From contig CALKXE010000005.1 of the NCBI GenBank assembly GCA_938003955.1, positions 45,957 through 109,956 on the forward strand: a stretch of 64,000 bases of DNA, given 5' to 3'. The position numbers and the translations under genes were made by a program. Positions within the stretch are counted from its first letter, which is position 1; every line of letters starts with the position of its first letter. The notes under the pieces are model-generated. The model was not told the origin of the DNA. It ran no database searches and was given only the letters and a program-made list of their open reading frames with translations. The DNA comes from an uncultured Saprospiraceae bacterium. Lineage in GTDB: Bacteria > Bacteroidota > Bacteroidia > Chitinophagales > Saprospiraceae. Positions 26,443 through 34,654 of the stretch are shown here, one piece after another.

Positions 26443-27789
26443 ATGGAAAAGAAGAAAATAGTAATAGTAGGGGCAGGATTGTGCGGAACATTATTGGCGA
26501 TACGAATGGCACAGCGTGGATATGAAGTTAGTCTTCATGAGAAACGGAGTGACATGAGAAAAGAAGATATGGCGGCTGGTCGATCGATAAATCTAGCGCT
26601 ATCTTCCCGTGGATTAATGGCTTTGGATCGAGTAGGGTTGAAAGATAAAGTGTTAGAATATTGCATACCTATGCATGGTCGAATGATCCATACTAAAGCT
26701 GGCGATACATTCTTGTCACCATACAGTGGTAGATCTGAGGATTACATTAATTCTGTACCTAGAGGGGGCTTAAATTGCCTTCTTCTAGATGAAGCGGAAA
26801 AGATGGACAATGTTACTATTCATTTTAATAGTTCATGTAAGTCAGTTGATCTCAAAAATGCAAAAGCAACATTCAAACAAGCCAATGAATGGGATGTCAT
26901 GGAAACAGGAGACATTCTGATAGGTACTGATGGTGCTGGATCTGTGGTAAGGAAGAGTATGATGTCCAGAACTACGGAATTATTATTTAATTATTCTCAG
27001 AATTTTCTAAGACATGGTTATAAGGAACTAAGCATTCTTCCTGCAGATAATGGCGGATATCGAATAGAAAAGAATGCGCTACATATCTGGCCAAGAGGTT
27101 CGTTTATGATTATAGCATTACCTAACATGGATGGGAGTTTTACTTTGACTATGTTTCATCCTTATGGAGGGGAGGCAGGTTTTAATACATTAAATAAAGA
27201 AGAGGTATTGACTTCGTTTTTTGAAGAGTATTATCCAGACTTATTACCGCATATCCCACACTATATAGAAGAATATAAGAATAATCCAGTTGGGACTTTA
27301 GGAACTATTAAATGTTATCCTTGGCAAGCATATGGCAAGACTCTTATTATGGGTGATGCTGCACATGCAATCGTACCATTTTACGGACAGGGGATGAATG
27401 CGTCATTCGAAGATGTGCGTGTATTTGATGATATGCTAGATGAGCACGGTGACTCTGATTGGAAGTTATTATTAGAGAAATATCAAGACGCTAGAGCCGA
27501 AAATGCTAACGCTATCGCAGATCTAGCGATAGATAATTTTCATGAGATGCAGGATAAGGTAAATGATCCTGATTTTCAGAAAAAGCGTAAGTTGGAGATG
27601 AAGCTAGAGCAGGAGCATCCAGAATATTATTCTAAGTATTCTCTAGTGACATTCAATCCCGAGATGAGTTATGCTGACGCTATGAAAAAGGGAAGAGCAC
27701 AAGACAGTATGCTTCTCGATATAGTGAGTAAAGTAATTGAAATAGATGAACTAAATACTGAAGAGTTAGTGGGTAAAATACTAAGCTAG
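26443..27789 (+). CDS. Kynurenine 3-monooxygenase
   Basis: A 448-residue FAD-dependent aromatic hydroxylase that converts kynurenine to 3-hydroxykynurenine with NADPH and O2. FAD-binding GAGLCG is at 10-15 (VGAGLCGTLLAIRMAQRGY), and LIGTDGAGS (DG motif) lies in the middle. GDAAHAIVPFYGQGMNASFED is the GD motif around 300-320, typical of KMO. It is co-transcribed with kynU, which uses its product. The C-terminal membrane helix of eukaryotic KMO is not apparent, as usual for bacterial forms. Confidence 0.95.
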   Translation: MEKKKIVIVGAGLCGTLLAIRMAQRGYEVSLHEKRSDMRKEDMAAGRSINLALSSRGLMALDRVGLKDKVLEYCIPMHGRMIHTKAGDTFLSPYSGRSEDYINSVPRGGLNCLLLDEAEKMDNVTIHFNSSCKSVDLKNAKATFKQANEWDVMETGDILIGTDGAGSVVRKSMMSRTTELLFNYSQNFLRHGYKELSILPADNGGYRIEKNALHIWPRGSFMIIALPNMDGSFTLTMFHPYGGEAGFNTLNKEEVLTSFFEEYYPDLLPHIPHYIEEYKNNPVGTLGTIKCYPWQAYGKTLIMGDAAHAIVPFYGQGMNASFEDVRVFDDMLDEHGDSDWKLLLEKYQDARAENANAIADLAIDNFHEMQDKVNDPDFQKKRKLEMKLEQEHPEYYSKYSLVTFNPEMSYADAMKKGRAQDSMLLDIVSKVIEIDELNTEELVGKILS

Positions 27790-27916
27790 TTTGTTATAAT
27801 AAATACTGAAAAATATCAAGTCTATACTTAATTGGTACTCATTACGATGCTGGAACAATAAGCAAAATAAAATCATGTATTCTCGCAGTCTCTTTTTCTC
27901 AAATTCTCGATGTCTT

Positions 27917-28885
27917 CTACTTAGGCATCAGTTTTAATCTTCTTGGATGATCTAATCTTTTCTTTTGTGTTATATAGTCTTTGTCCCAGACTATTCGTTT
28001 GATATCCTTCACTACTGTCGGACTCATATAGAAGTATCTGTGATTGCTCATGCTTGCAGAAAAGTTAACGTGGTCGGTAATCACTGACACATCAATGATA
28101 GAAAAGTTGTCCGGCATTTTATAAGGATCTAATCCATTTAGGCCAAGCCGTTTGTTCTTATTGATCAGTTTTGACATTTTGAGTGATCGATCATTGTTGT
28201 GCATGTAGATGGTTACATCTTTGATTACTTTATGTAATTTTTCCAATGATTTTCCTTCATCAAATATTTTGCTTTCTACATCCGCTCCAGCGGATATGTA
28301 GTGATCTATTACCTGTTCTCCATTTTCGATTAATCCGCTACTGATCATCATATGTTCGAAAATCCGATTTCCCATAGAATGACAGAGGAAAGAAATTTTA
28401 GTTTCTTCGGATTGACATCCAATCAGCTCATTAAGGAAGGGGCCTAGGTAGTCTCCTTTTTTGCGTGCTATTTTTACACCAGTTAAATAATTGATAGAAC
28501 TATCCCAGATAATTGAGAGCATTACTTTTTTCTTTCCGTCTTCAGTGGAATAAACATCTCGACTAAGATTTCTAACCATTTCTTTCCATGCGAAAGTATA
28601 ATCTCCCCAAATGCCATGTATGACAACATTCAATTGATTCGAGGTGTTTTTCTCTCCCAAAGACCCACATATTGCGTCATTGAGCTGGGAAAGTGTTGTA
28701 ATGTTTTCTAAGTTTCGCTGTTTAGGATTGTACTCTTCATCATAATCAACTATACCGAGTTCTATGTCGAATTTTTCAACTTCCGATCCATCAATCTTTA
28801 GATAATAATGAGTGAATTCTTCTTGCGCTATCATGAGTGTTGAGATAAAGCTAAAAATTAGAAAAAGAGCTAGTCTACAAGCCAT
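27917..28885 (-). CDS. Exported alpha/beta-hydrolase-fold protein (esterase/lipase-like)
   Basis: A 322-residue protein with a signal peptide (about 1-20, cleaved near IAQ). An oxyanion-type HGIWGDY is at 90-96 and a nucleophile elbow CHSMGNRIFEHMM has Ser170. A late His is present in ITDHVNF. The pattern resembles the DUF900-like hydrolases (cytosolic in many groups, here exported). The first elbow position is Cys rather than Gly, a deviation from GxSxG also seen in this family. Substrate unknown. It is convergent with the kynurenine monooxygenase gene and monocistronic. Confidence 0.72.
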   Translation of the reverse strand: MACRLALFLIFSFISTLMIAQEEFTHYYLKIDGSEVEKFDIELGIVDYDEEYNPKQRNLENITTLSQLNDAICGSLGEKNTSNQLNVVIHGIWGDYTFAWKEMVRNLSRDVYSTEDGKKKVMLSIIWDSSINYLTGVKIARKKGDYLGPFLNELIGCQSEETKISFLCHSMGNRIFEHMMISSGLIENGEQVIDHYISAGADVESKIFDEGKSLEKLHKVIKDVTIYMHNNDRSLKMSKLINKNKRLGLNGLDPYKMPDNFSIIDVSVITDHVNFSASMSNHRYFYMSPTVVKDIKRIVWDKDYITQKKRLDHPRRLKLMPK

Positions 28886-28979
28886 TTATTTACAATTAGA
28901 ATATTTGTTAAAATTATTAATTGTCAACTTTTAATAAGCAAAATTGCAGATTAGACGATTCTGACAAATCAGCTTTTAA

Positions 28980-29744
28980 TTAGTTAAGTGCACCAGGAGC
29001 TTCCATTAATTGAAAGAACTGATCTAATCTTGGTTGAATTATAATTTCTGTTCTTCTATTACGACTTCTTCCTTGAGCTGATTCGTTGTCATCTTTTGGG
29101 ACATACGAAGATCTACCTGCAGCTGTTAATCTCTCGGGCGACACATAATGCTCATTTGCAAGTGATCTAACGACAGCTGTTGCACGCTTTACACTTAGAT
29201 CCCAATTATCAGTGACACATCCTGTATTCATCGGTACATTATCTGTATGGCCTTCTACTAATACTTGGAGTTGGTCATGGTCGTTGATTACAGATGCTAT
29301 TTTTTCTAAAACATCGTCGGCTTTCTTATTGATAGACGAACTTCCAGATTTGAAAAGTAATTTATCAGAAATGGATACGTGTACCAATCCTCCTCTTACT
29401 TCAACTTGAATGTCAGTATCGTTGATGTTTGATAGTGATCTTTTTAAATTCATCACTAGGGATAGATTGACAGAGTCTTTAGACTGCACTTTTTTATTAA
29501 GATCTTCTATGTATTCAGTCTGTCTACTTATGTTTTCGAGAGACTTCTGGATGCTTTCTGCACCTGTTTTACTTACTACAGAAAGGTCAGACATGCGATC
29601 AAGAAGACCAGCGTTAGTAGATTTCATAGTCTCTATTTGATCTTGAAGCTGTGCAATTTGATCATCTTTAAGAAGTGCCTCTTTATTTTCACAAGATGCT
29701 AAGGTTAATAAAGCAATTGCAAAGAATGGAAGTAGATTTTTCAT
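28980..29744 (-). CDS. OmpA-family lipoprotein
   Basis: A 254-residue lipoprotein from the ATG at 29744. The signal is MKNLLPFFAIALLTLASC with the lipobox Cys at 18. A coiled-coil-like region (about 25-110) precedes the OmpA/MotB peptidoglycan-binding domain (about 120-245), recognisable from LLFKSGSSSINKKADDVLEK, VLVEGHTDNVPM, NWDLSVKRATAVVRSL and RSRNRRTEIIIQP. The protein likely tethers the outer membrane to peptidoglycan. A 40-codon upstream extension lacks any signal-like character and was rejected. Confidence 0.9.
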   Translation of the reverse strand: MKNLLPFFAIALLTLASCENKEALLKDDQIAQLQDQIETMKSTNAGLLDRMSDLSVVSKTGAESIQKSLENISRQTEYIEDLNKKVQSKDSVNLSLVMNLKRSLSNINDTDIQVEVRGGLVHVSISDKLLFKSGSSSINKKADDVLEKIASVINDHDQLQVLVEGHTDNVPMNTGCVTDNWDLSVKRATAVVRSLANEHYVSPERLTAAGRSSYVPKDDNESAQGRSRNRRTEIIIQPRLDQFFQLMEAPGALN

Positions 29745-29906
29745 CTGTTGTTTGTTTTGATTATAATGGAATAACGCAATACGAAAGTCCAAAGTTAACT
29801 TTGAAAAGTTAAAGTTTGCGATTAAACGAAAATTGAGAAGCTTGAAGTATGTGCATGATGTCACCGATGATGCAAAAAAGAATCAAACCACGTATATAAT
29901 CAAATT

Positions 29907-30443
29907 TTAAAACCCAACAAATCCTTCTAAGAAACCATCCAGCGTTTTTGTTGTCTCTTCATCAAATCCTTCACCAACCATGTGATCAGCAATTTTCGCT
30001 AAAGGCAGTCTGTTGGGATATACATTCATTCCAAGATAGTTAAAAGAGGTAGTCAGGTGATCAAGCCCTCTGAGATTACCGGCACGGCCTGTTGCTACAC
30101 CAACTAAGGCTAGCTTTTTCCCTTTGAATGTTTCTGCATATTTTCTAATAGAAAGAGCATCTACAAATACTTTACCTATGCCACTGTAAGATCCATTATA
30201 TTCTGGAGAGACCATAATCCATTTGTCAGCGGGTACTATTTGCTCGTCTTGCAGTTTCGTAAGCTCAGGATGTTGGAATTCAGCTTCATACATTTTGTTA
30301 TGCACAAACGCAGGATCTACTTCACTGAGCTTTATTAGGTTTACTTTTTCGTCAGTATGTTTTCCTATCATCTCGAATAAGTTTCTACTTACGAATTCTG
30401 TTCTACTGTCAGGTCTGTTAGTTGCAGAGATTATTGTTATCAT
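29907..30443 (-). CDS. NADPH-dependent FMN reductase family protein
   Basis: A 178-residue flavodoxin-like protein. SATNRPDSRTEFVSRNLF is the phosphate-binding loop for FMN, and MVSPEYNGSYSGIGKVFVDALS is the family signature (EYNGS). GVATGRAGNLRGLDHL is a further conserved loop. These enzymes reduce quinones, azo dyes or chromate with NAD(P)H; no specific substrate is deducible. Monocistronic, divergent from parA. Confidence 0.92.
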   Translation of the reverse strand: MITIISATNRPDSRTEFVSRNLFEMIGKHTDEKVNLIKLSEVDPAFVHNKMYEAEFQHPELTKLQDEQIVPADKWIMVSPEYNGSYSGIGKVFVDALSIRKYAETFKGKKLALVGVATGRAGNLRGLDHLTTSFNYLGMNVYPNRLPLAKIADHMVGEGFDEETTKTLDGFLEGFVGF

Positions 30444-30568
30444 ATATTTCGTTTGTTAATTGAACATATTTTGAAGGGATAAAGATTAAAAAATATGAAG
30501 AAAGAGCAAGGAATAATCAAATATCATACAAAGCCATCTGAAAAATTCTACTTTAAGTTTAAATAATC

Positions 30569-30576
30569 TATTTTTG
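30569..30576 (+). promoter_or_regulatory. -7 promoter box upstream of parA
   Basis: TATTTTTG matches TAnnTTTG exactly, about 71 bp upstream of the parA ATG. No good -33 box is seen, so it is moderately supported. Confidence 0.4.
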
Positions 30577-30647
30577 TATTTTGAATCTTTTCGCTGTTTA
30601 TACGTTATACGTTTCGGTATCATTCAGTACTAAAATCAAGAAGTTAG

Positions 30648-31469
30648 ATGGGAAAAATAATAGCAATAGCTAATCAGAAGGGAGGAGTAGGGAAGACAAC
30701 TACAGCAATTAATCTTGCGGCAGCAGTTGCAATACTTGATAAGAAAGTATTGCTTGTAGATGCTGATCCTCAAGGTAATGCAAGTTCTGGAGTAGGAATT
30801 GCGTCTGATGATCTTGAATTAACTATCTATGATTGTATTATAGATGAAGTAGATCCAAGGGAAGCAATAGTGAAGACAGAAACGCCTAACCTTGATTGTC
30901 TGCCATCAAATATTGATTTGGTAGGTGCTGAGATTGAATTGGTGAATAAGCTGTCTAGAGAGTTCTTTATCAAGAATATGCTGGATAAAATCAAAGATGA
31001 CTACGATTATATATTTATTGATTGCCTTCCGTCTTTAGGATTGGTAACTGTAAATGCACTTGTAGCTGCTGATTCTGTAATCGTACCTGTACAATGCGAG
31101 TTTTTCTCTCTTGAAGGTTTTGGGAAACTAAAATCTACTATCAATATGGTTAGAGATGCGTTGAATGAGAAGTTAGTAATTGAAGGTGTTGTACTTTCTA
31201 TGTACGACAGTCGATTAAGAATGGCCAATATGGTTGTAAATGAAGTAAATAACATAGTTTCGGATAAAGTATTCAAAACTATAATACATAGGAATTCGAA
31301 GATTGGAGAAGCGCCAAGTCTCGGTCAGCCAGTTATAATATATGATGTGACAAGTAAAGGCGCAATCAACTTCTTGAATTTAGCGAATGAGTTTCTTCAG
31401 CAAAATACAGATGATCTATTTAAGGATAAAACTATGAGTGAGCTAAAAGAAGCACTCAAGCAAGATTAA
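30648..31469 (+). CDS. parA: ParA/Soj chromosome-partitioning ATPase
   Basis: A 273-residue deviant Walker ATPase. The signature KGGVGKTT is at 11-18, [11 protein letters not shown] is Walker A-prime, and [10 protein letters not shown] is Walker [18 protein letters not shown] is a typical ParA region. With ParB it segregates the replication origin by a DNA-bound ATP/ADP gradient. The next gene, parB, starts 49 bp later. No plasmid signature is seen; this is a chromosomal copy. Confidence 0.96.
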   Translation: MGKIIAIANQKGGVGKTTTAINLAAAVAILDKKVLLVDADPQGNASSGVGIASDDLELTIYDCIIDEVDPREAIVKTETPNLDCLPSNIDLVGAEIELVNKLSREFFIKNMLDKIKDDYDYIFIDCLPSLGLVTVNALVAADSVIVPVQCEFFSLEGFGKLKSTINMVRDALNEKLVIEGVVLSMYDSRLRMANMVVNEVNNIVSDKVFKTIIHRNSKIGEAPSLGQPVIIYDVTSKGAINFLNLANEFLQQNTDDLFKDKTMSELKEALKQD

Positions 31470-31517
31470 GCATACCATTATAGATAAGAACTACACAAAT
31501 AAGAACTACAATACAAG

Positions 31518-32423
31518 ATGAGCAAGAGTAAAAAGAAAGAACTTGGAAAAGGCTTGAGAGCTTTGCTTACCAATATAGAAAATACAAATAGTCCTAAAGA
31601 AAAGACAGAGTTAGTCAAAGAGTTAAATAGCTCAATTCTGGAAATTCCGTTGGCGAATATAGAAGTTAATCCATTTCAACCTAGGACAGAATTTGATCCT
31701 GAGGAATTATCAGAATTAGCTCAGTCGATTAAGATCCATGGATTAATTCAAGCTATTACGGTTAGAAGTATCGGTGGTGATAAGTATCAGCTAATTTCTG
31801 GAGAACGAAGGATGCGAGCCAGTAAATTGGCAGGATTAGATACCGTACCAGTCTTTATTAGAATTGCTGATGATCAAGCATTGCTAGAGATGGCATTGAT
31901 TGAAAATATTCAGAGGTCTAATCTTAATGCAATAGAAGTTGCGATTTCATATCAACGATTGATGGTAGAATGTGATCTTACCCACGAATCATTGTCTGAG
32001 CGGGTAGGGAAGAAGAGAAGTACGATTAGTAATTATGTGCGTCTTTTAAAGCTTCCTCCTCAGATCCAATCTTCTATCAAGAATAGTGTCATAAGTATGG
32101 GGCATGCAAGATCATTGGCTGGAATTGAAGAAGTTACTTTGCAATTGGATATCTTCAAAGAGGTAGTTGCAAAGAGCTTAAGTGTAAGAGCATTAGAGAA
32201 TCTGATCAAAACATATAATAAGCCAGTAATCGCAACTGCGCCAAAAGCAAATAAAGAACTACCTGCAGAAGTTAGAAAAGTACAAGATAATTTAAGTTCT
32301 AATTTAGGAACATCTGTAAAAATAAAACGATCTGATTCCGGTAGTGGAGAGATCTCAATCAAATTTGGTTCGGATAGAGAGTTTAACCAAATCCTATCTA
32401 TTTTAGAAAAGCTGGATGATTAG
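31518..32423 (+). CDS. parB: ParB/Spo0J chromosome-partitioning protein
   Basis: A 301-residue ParB. Order: ParB/Sulfiredoxin CTPase domain (about 35-135) with IEVNPFQPRTEF, LIQAITVR and ISGERRMRASKLAG; HTH region (about 140-210) with LTHESLSERVGKKRSTISNYVRLLKLP; C-terminal dimerisation domain. It binds parS and spreads as a CTP clamp, and ParA pulls it. I found no perfect parS (TGTTNCACGTGNAACA type) nearby; the closest CACGTG is coding (see rejected). Normal length. Confidence 0.96.
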   Translation: MSKSKKKELGKGLRALLTNIENTNSPKEKTELVKELNSSILEIPLANIEVNPFQPRTEFDPEELSELAQSIKIHGLIQAITVRSIGGDKYQLISGERRMRASKLAGLDTVPVFIRIADDQALLEMALIENIQRSNLNAIEVAISYQRLMVECDLTHESLSERVGKKRSTISNYVRLLKLPPQIQSSIKNSVISMGHARSLAGIEEVTLQLDIFKEVVAKSLSVRALENLIKTYNKPVIATAPKANKELPAEVRKVQDNLSSNLGTSVKIKRSDSGSGEISIKFGSDREFNQILSILEKLDD

Positions 32424-32459
32424 ACGACACATTTTCTTAGCTATATCGTTAATCAAAGT

Positions 32460-33089
32460 ATGTTGACGAGAATTATCATTATATCTATATTATTGTCTAC
32501 GCAGTTTGCGTATTGTCAGATTAATGATGATATCAATCGAAGTGATGGGAACTCGAGTGGAGAACAGGTCGAAACGGGGAGAGACTCTACAACGATCGTA
32601 GGCAATGCATTTTTTGATATTTTTTATGGGAAACCAGGAAAAGCTGCATTCTACGGTTTAATTGTTCCTGGAGGAGGCCAAATATATAATAAGAAATGGT
32701 GGAAGTTACCATTTGTATATGCAGTAGAGGGAGGAACGATATATTGGATCGTAACGAGTACTAAGCAATATAATGGATTTCAAAATGCGTATTTACATAA
32801 TCTTAATAATCCAGCTGATCTAATCGAATACCGAGAAACTAGTGATGTTGGTGTCCTAAAAAGTAATCGAGATAAATGGCGTAAGCAAAGAGAGTATTCA
32901 TGGATAATCTTTCTTGGCGGTCATTTGATTACAATTTTCGAAGCCTTTATTGATCGACATTTGATGGAGTTTGATGTGAGTGATGATCTTACTTTTCAAC
33001 CAATTCAATCTGTCATTGGTGCACATCCAGGATTTACGTACAGTATTGGGTTGAATAAGAAAAAAGATGTTGTTATTAGGGAATGGTGA
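32460..33089 (+). CDS. DUF5683 membrane protein
   Basis: A 209-residue protein. It has a signal peptide-like N-terminus ending near YCQ (about 20), a polar Asn/Ser-rich region, and then the DUF5683 core with PGKAAFYGLIVPGGGQIYNKKWWK, KLPFVYAVEGGTIY and a second helix around 140-160 followed by VSDDLTF. DUF5683 commonly follows parB in Bacteroidota, before dapB and lepB. Here the next gene is a GIY-YIG nuclease, so the usual neighbours have been displaced. The stop codon lies inside the first REP hairpin. Confidence 0.87.
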   Translation: MLTRIIIISILLSTQFAYCQINDDINRSDGNSSGEQVETGRDSTTIVGNAFFDIFYGKPGKAAFYGLIVPGGGQIYNKKWWKLPFVYAVEGGTIYWIVTSTKQYNGFQNAYLHNLNNPADLIEYRETSDVGVLKSNRDKWRKQREYSWIIFLGGHLITIFEAFIDRHLMEFDVSDDLTFQPIQSVIGAHPGFTYSIGLNKKKDVVIREW

Positions 33090-33110
33090 TTTCGGCTACG
33101 CTCAATCACC
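33085..33110 (+). repeat. REP-like hairpin, forward orientation
   Basis: GGTGATT (33085-33091), loop TCGGCTACGCTC (33092-33103) and AATCACC (33104-33110). The hairpin includes the TGA stop of the DUF5683 gene. Its loop is shared with the copies at 33545 and 33640, while the stem is different in each. Confidence 0.85.
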
Positions 33111-33114
33111 GGGG

Positions 33115-33130
33115 GGTGGTTTCGATCACC
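33115..33130 (+). repeat. UUCG-loop hairpin within the REP cluster
   Basis: GGTGGT-TTCG-ATCACC: a 6-bp stem (one G-U) closed by a TTCG tetraloop, next to the first REP hairpin. A further degenerate GTGTTCGATCAC follows at 33142-33153. Confidence 0.6.
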
Positions 33131-33221
33131 GGGGTTCGGTTGTGTTCGATCACTGGAGAATGGTTGCTCGCTTAAATGAACGAAACTATGAAGCCTCTTG
33201 CTGGGAACATGTGTAATAGTA

Positions 33222-33241
33222 GTTTGATCGAAGTCGAAAAC
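33222..33241 (-). repeat. Degenerate REP-like hairpin, inverted orientation
   Basis: GTTT, loop GATCGAAGTCGA (33226-33237; reverse complement TCGACTTCGATC matches TCGACTACGCTC at 10 of 12 bases) and AAAC. It ends 14 bp upstream of the GIY-YIG start codon. Confidence 0.55.
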
Positions 33242-33254
33242 ATGAAATAAATAA

Positions 33255-33623
33255 ATGGCTGGTTACACTTATATACTGAAATGCTCAGATGATAGTTACT
33301 ACACTGGTAGTACAAAGAATTTAGACAGGCGACTAAATCAGCATCAAAATGGAGAAGGGGCGAAACATACAAAAGCACGTCTTCCAGTCATCTTGGTATA
33401 CTTCGAAGTATATGATAGAATTGATACGGCCTTTTATAGAGAAAAGCAAATTCAAGGTTGGGGAAGAAAGAAGAAAGAGGCATTAATAAATGATATGCCT
33501 GAGGAGTTGCATGAGTTGGCAAGGTGTAAGAATGAGACGTCACACTGTCTTCGACTACGCTCAGACAGCGATCGACTACGCTCAGACAGCGGTTGGCTAC
33601 GCTCAGACAGCGAAGAGGAATAA
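33255..33623 (+). CDS. GIY-YIG nuclease with a repeat-encoded C-terminal tail
   Basis: A 122-residue single-domain GIY-YIG protein of the UPF0213/YhbQ type. GIY and YIG equivalents are YTYILKC (4-10) and YYTGST (15-20). The catalytic Arg is Arg25/26 (NLDRRLNQH) and the catalytic Glu is Glu63 in FYREKQIQGWGRKKK. The conserved part ends near residue 95. Residues 99-119 are three 7-residue repeats (RLRSDSx) translated from the 21-bp tandem REP repeat. Hairpins of one family bracket the gene on both sides. Free-standing GIY-YIG nucleases may act in repair, or may move DNA as homing-type enzymes do. Confidence 0.9.
   Translation: MAGYTYILKCSDDSYYTGSTKNLDRRLNQHQNGEGAKHTKARLPVILVYFEVYDRIDTAFYREKQIQGWGRKKKEALINDMPEELHELARCKNETSHCLRLRSDSDRLRSDSGWLRSDSEEE
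33545..33614 (+). repeat. REP-like hairpin plus 21-bp tandem repeats (3 copies)
   Basis: A first hairpin CTGTCT (33545-33550), loop TCGACTACGCTC (33551-33562), AGACAG (33563-33568). The loop-plus-AGACAGCG unit then recurs at 33572 and 33593 with a strict 21-bp period. The array is in frame with, and encodes, the nuclease tail. Confidence 0.85.
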
Positions 33624-33639
33624 AGTAAAAACGGCACCG

Positions 33640-33663
33640 TTCACTGAGCGCAGCCGAAGTGAA
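33640..33663 (-). repeat. REP-like hairpin, inverted orientation
   Basis: TTCACT (33640-33645), loop GAGCGCAGCCGA (reverse complement of TCGGCTGCGCTC) and AGTGAA (33658-33663). It ends directly at the ATG of the next gene (33664). Its stem differs from the other copies yet is complementary. Confidence 0.85.
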
Positions 33664-34629
33664 ATGAAAAAACACACTATGAACATATATATCAAATCAG
33701 GACTACTAACCTTAACACTCGGAATTACATTAATAGCTTGTAATAACGAAAATAAGGTCGTGATACCTAAGGTTGCTTCAGAAGAGGTAGTGAAGACAGA
33801 AGTTATTACTCCTGCACCAAGCCAAGAACCAGTAACGGGTATAAAGCTTACTAAAGTATGGCAGTCGGACTCTACATTGATTACTTCAGAGTCTGTATTG
33901 TTTGATGAAAAACAAGGACTTTATTATGTATCATGTATAGGTAATGTTCCTCCTAATAAGGAAGATGGAGATGGATATATAGCCACTATGGATCAAAGAG
34001 GGAATATTCTAAATGCAGCTTGGGTAAAAGGGCTAGATGCACCTAAAGGGATGGCATTAAAGAATGGTAAATTGTACGTTGCTGATATTAATGACTTTGT
34101 AGTTATCGATCAAGCGAGTGCTTCTGTTGAAAAGAGAATTAATGTTCCAGGATCTACTTTTCTTAATGATGTAGCGCTTGCTCCTGATGGGAAAATCTAT
34201 TTTACAGACAGTGATAAAAATACAATTTATGTATACTCTGACGAGAAAGTAAAACTATTCAAAAGAGATGCAGGACTTGGTGGCACAAATGGAATTTTGG
34301 TAGATCAAGAAACAATATATCTCGCTGGATTTGGAAACGGTGATATAAACACAATAGATTTAGAGTCAAAAGAAATCACGAATAGAGCTAAAGCTGCAGT
34401 GCCAGGAGGAGATGGAATAGCCACATGGGAAGGAGGTTATGTTTATTCAAATTGGAATGGTGAAGTTTACTATGTAACACCTGATTGGAAAGCAAAAAAG
34501 GTACTTGATACAAAAGCTGAAAAAGCCAATGCTGCGGATATAACTATAAATCAGAAAACAGGAGAATTGCTTGTGCCAACATTCTTTGATAATAGGGTAG
34601 TAGCTTATAAAATAGAAAGTATTAGATAA
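33664..34629 (+). CDS. SMP-30/gluconolactonase-like beta-propeller lipoprotein
   Basis: A 321-residue lipoprotein. The signal (KSGLLTLTLGITLIACNN) has a lipobox Cys near residue 26. The mature part is a six-bladed propeller of the SMP-30/strictosidine-synthase type: LLFDE-like blades, GMALKNGKLYVADIND, LNDVALAPDGKIYFTDSDKN and GGTNGILVDQETIYLAGFGNGDI. These lactonases or binding proteins use a divalent metal at the centre. The ATG at 33664 abuts the REP hairpin; ATG 33679 is an alternative. The long upstream extension (from 33490) is translated repeat and was rejected. The next gene is 26 bp downstream. Confidence 0.85.
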   Translation: MKKHTMNIYIKSGLLTLTLGITLIACNNENKVVIPKVASEEVVKTEVITPAPSQEPVTGIKLTKVWQSDSTLITSESVLFDEKQGLYYVSCIGNVPPNKEDGDGYIATMDQRGNILNAAWVKGLDAPKGMALKNGKLYVADINDFVVIDQASASVEKRINVPGSTFLNDVALAPDGKIYFTDSDKNTIYVYSDEKVKLFKRDAGLGGTNGILVDQETIYLAGFGNGDINTIDLESKEITNRAKAAVPGGDGIATWEGGYVYSNWNGEVYYVTPDWKAKKVLDTKAEKANAADITINQKTGELLVPTFFDNRVVAYKIESIR

Positions 34630-34654
34630 TCTATTAGAACTATAACCAAACACA

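Noticed and set aside
33490..33663. Upstream extension of the SMP-30-like lipoprotein gene
   Set aside because: The added residues are the REP tandem array translated in another frame, overlapping the nuclease gene; the lipoprotein signal starts at 33664 or 33679.
33388..33675. Minus-strand open frames rich in LSERSRS-like repeats
   Set aside because: These are translations of the REP repeat on the opposite strand of the nuclease gene and are not genes.
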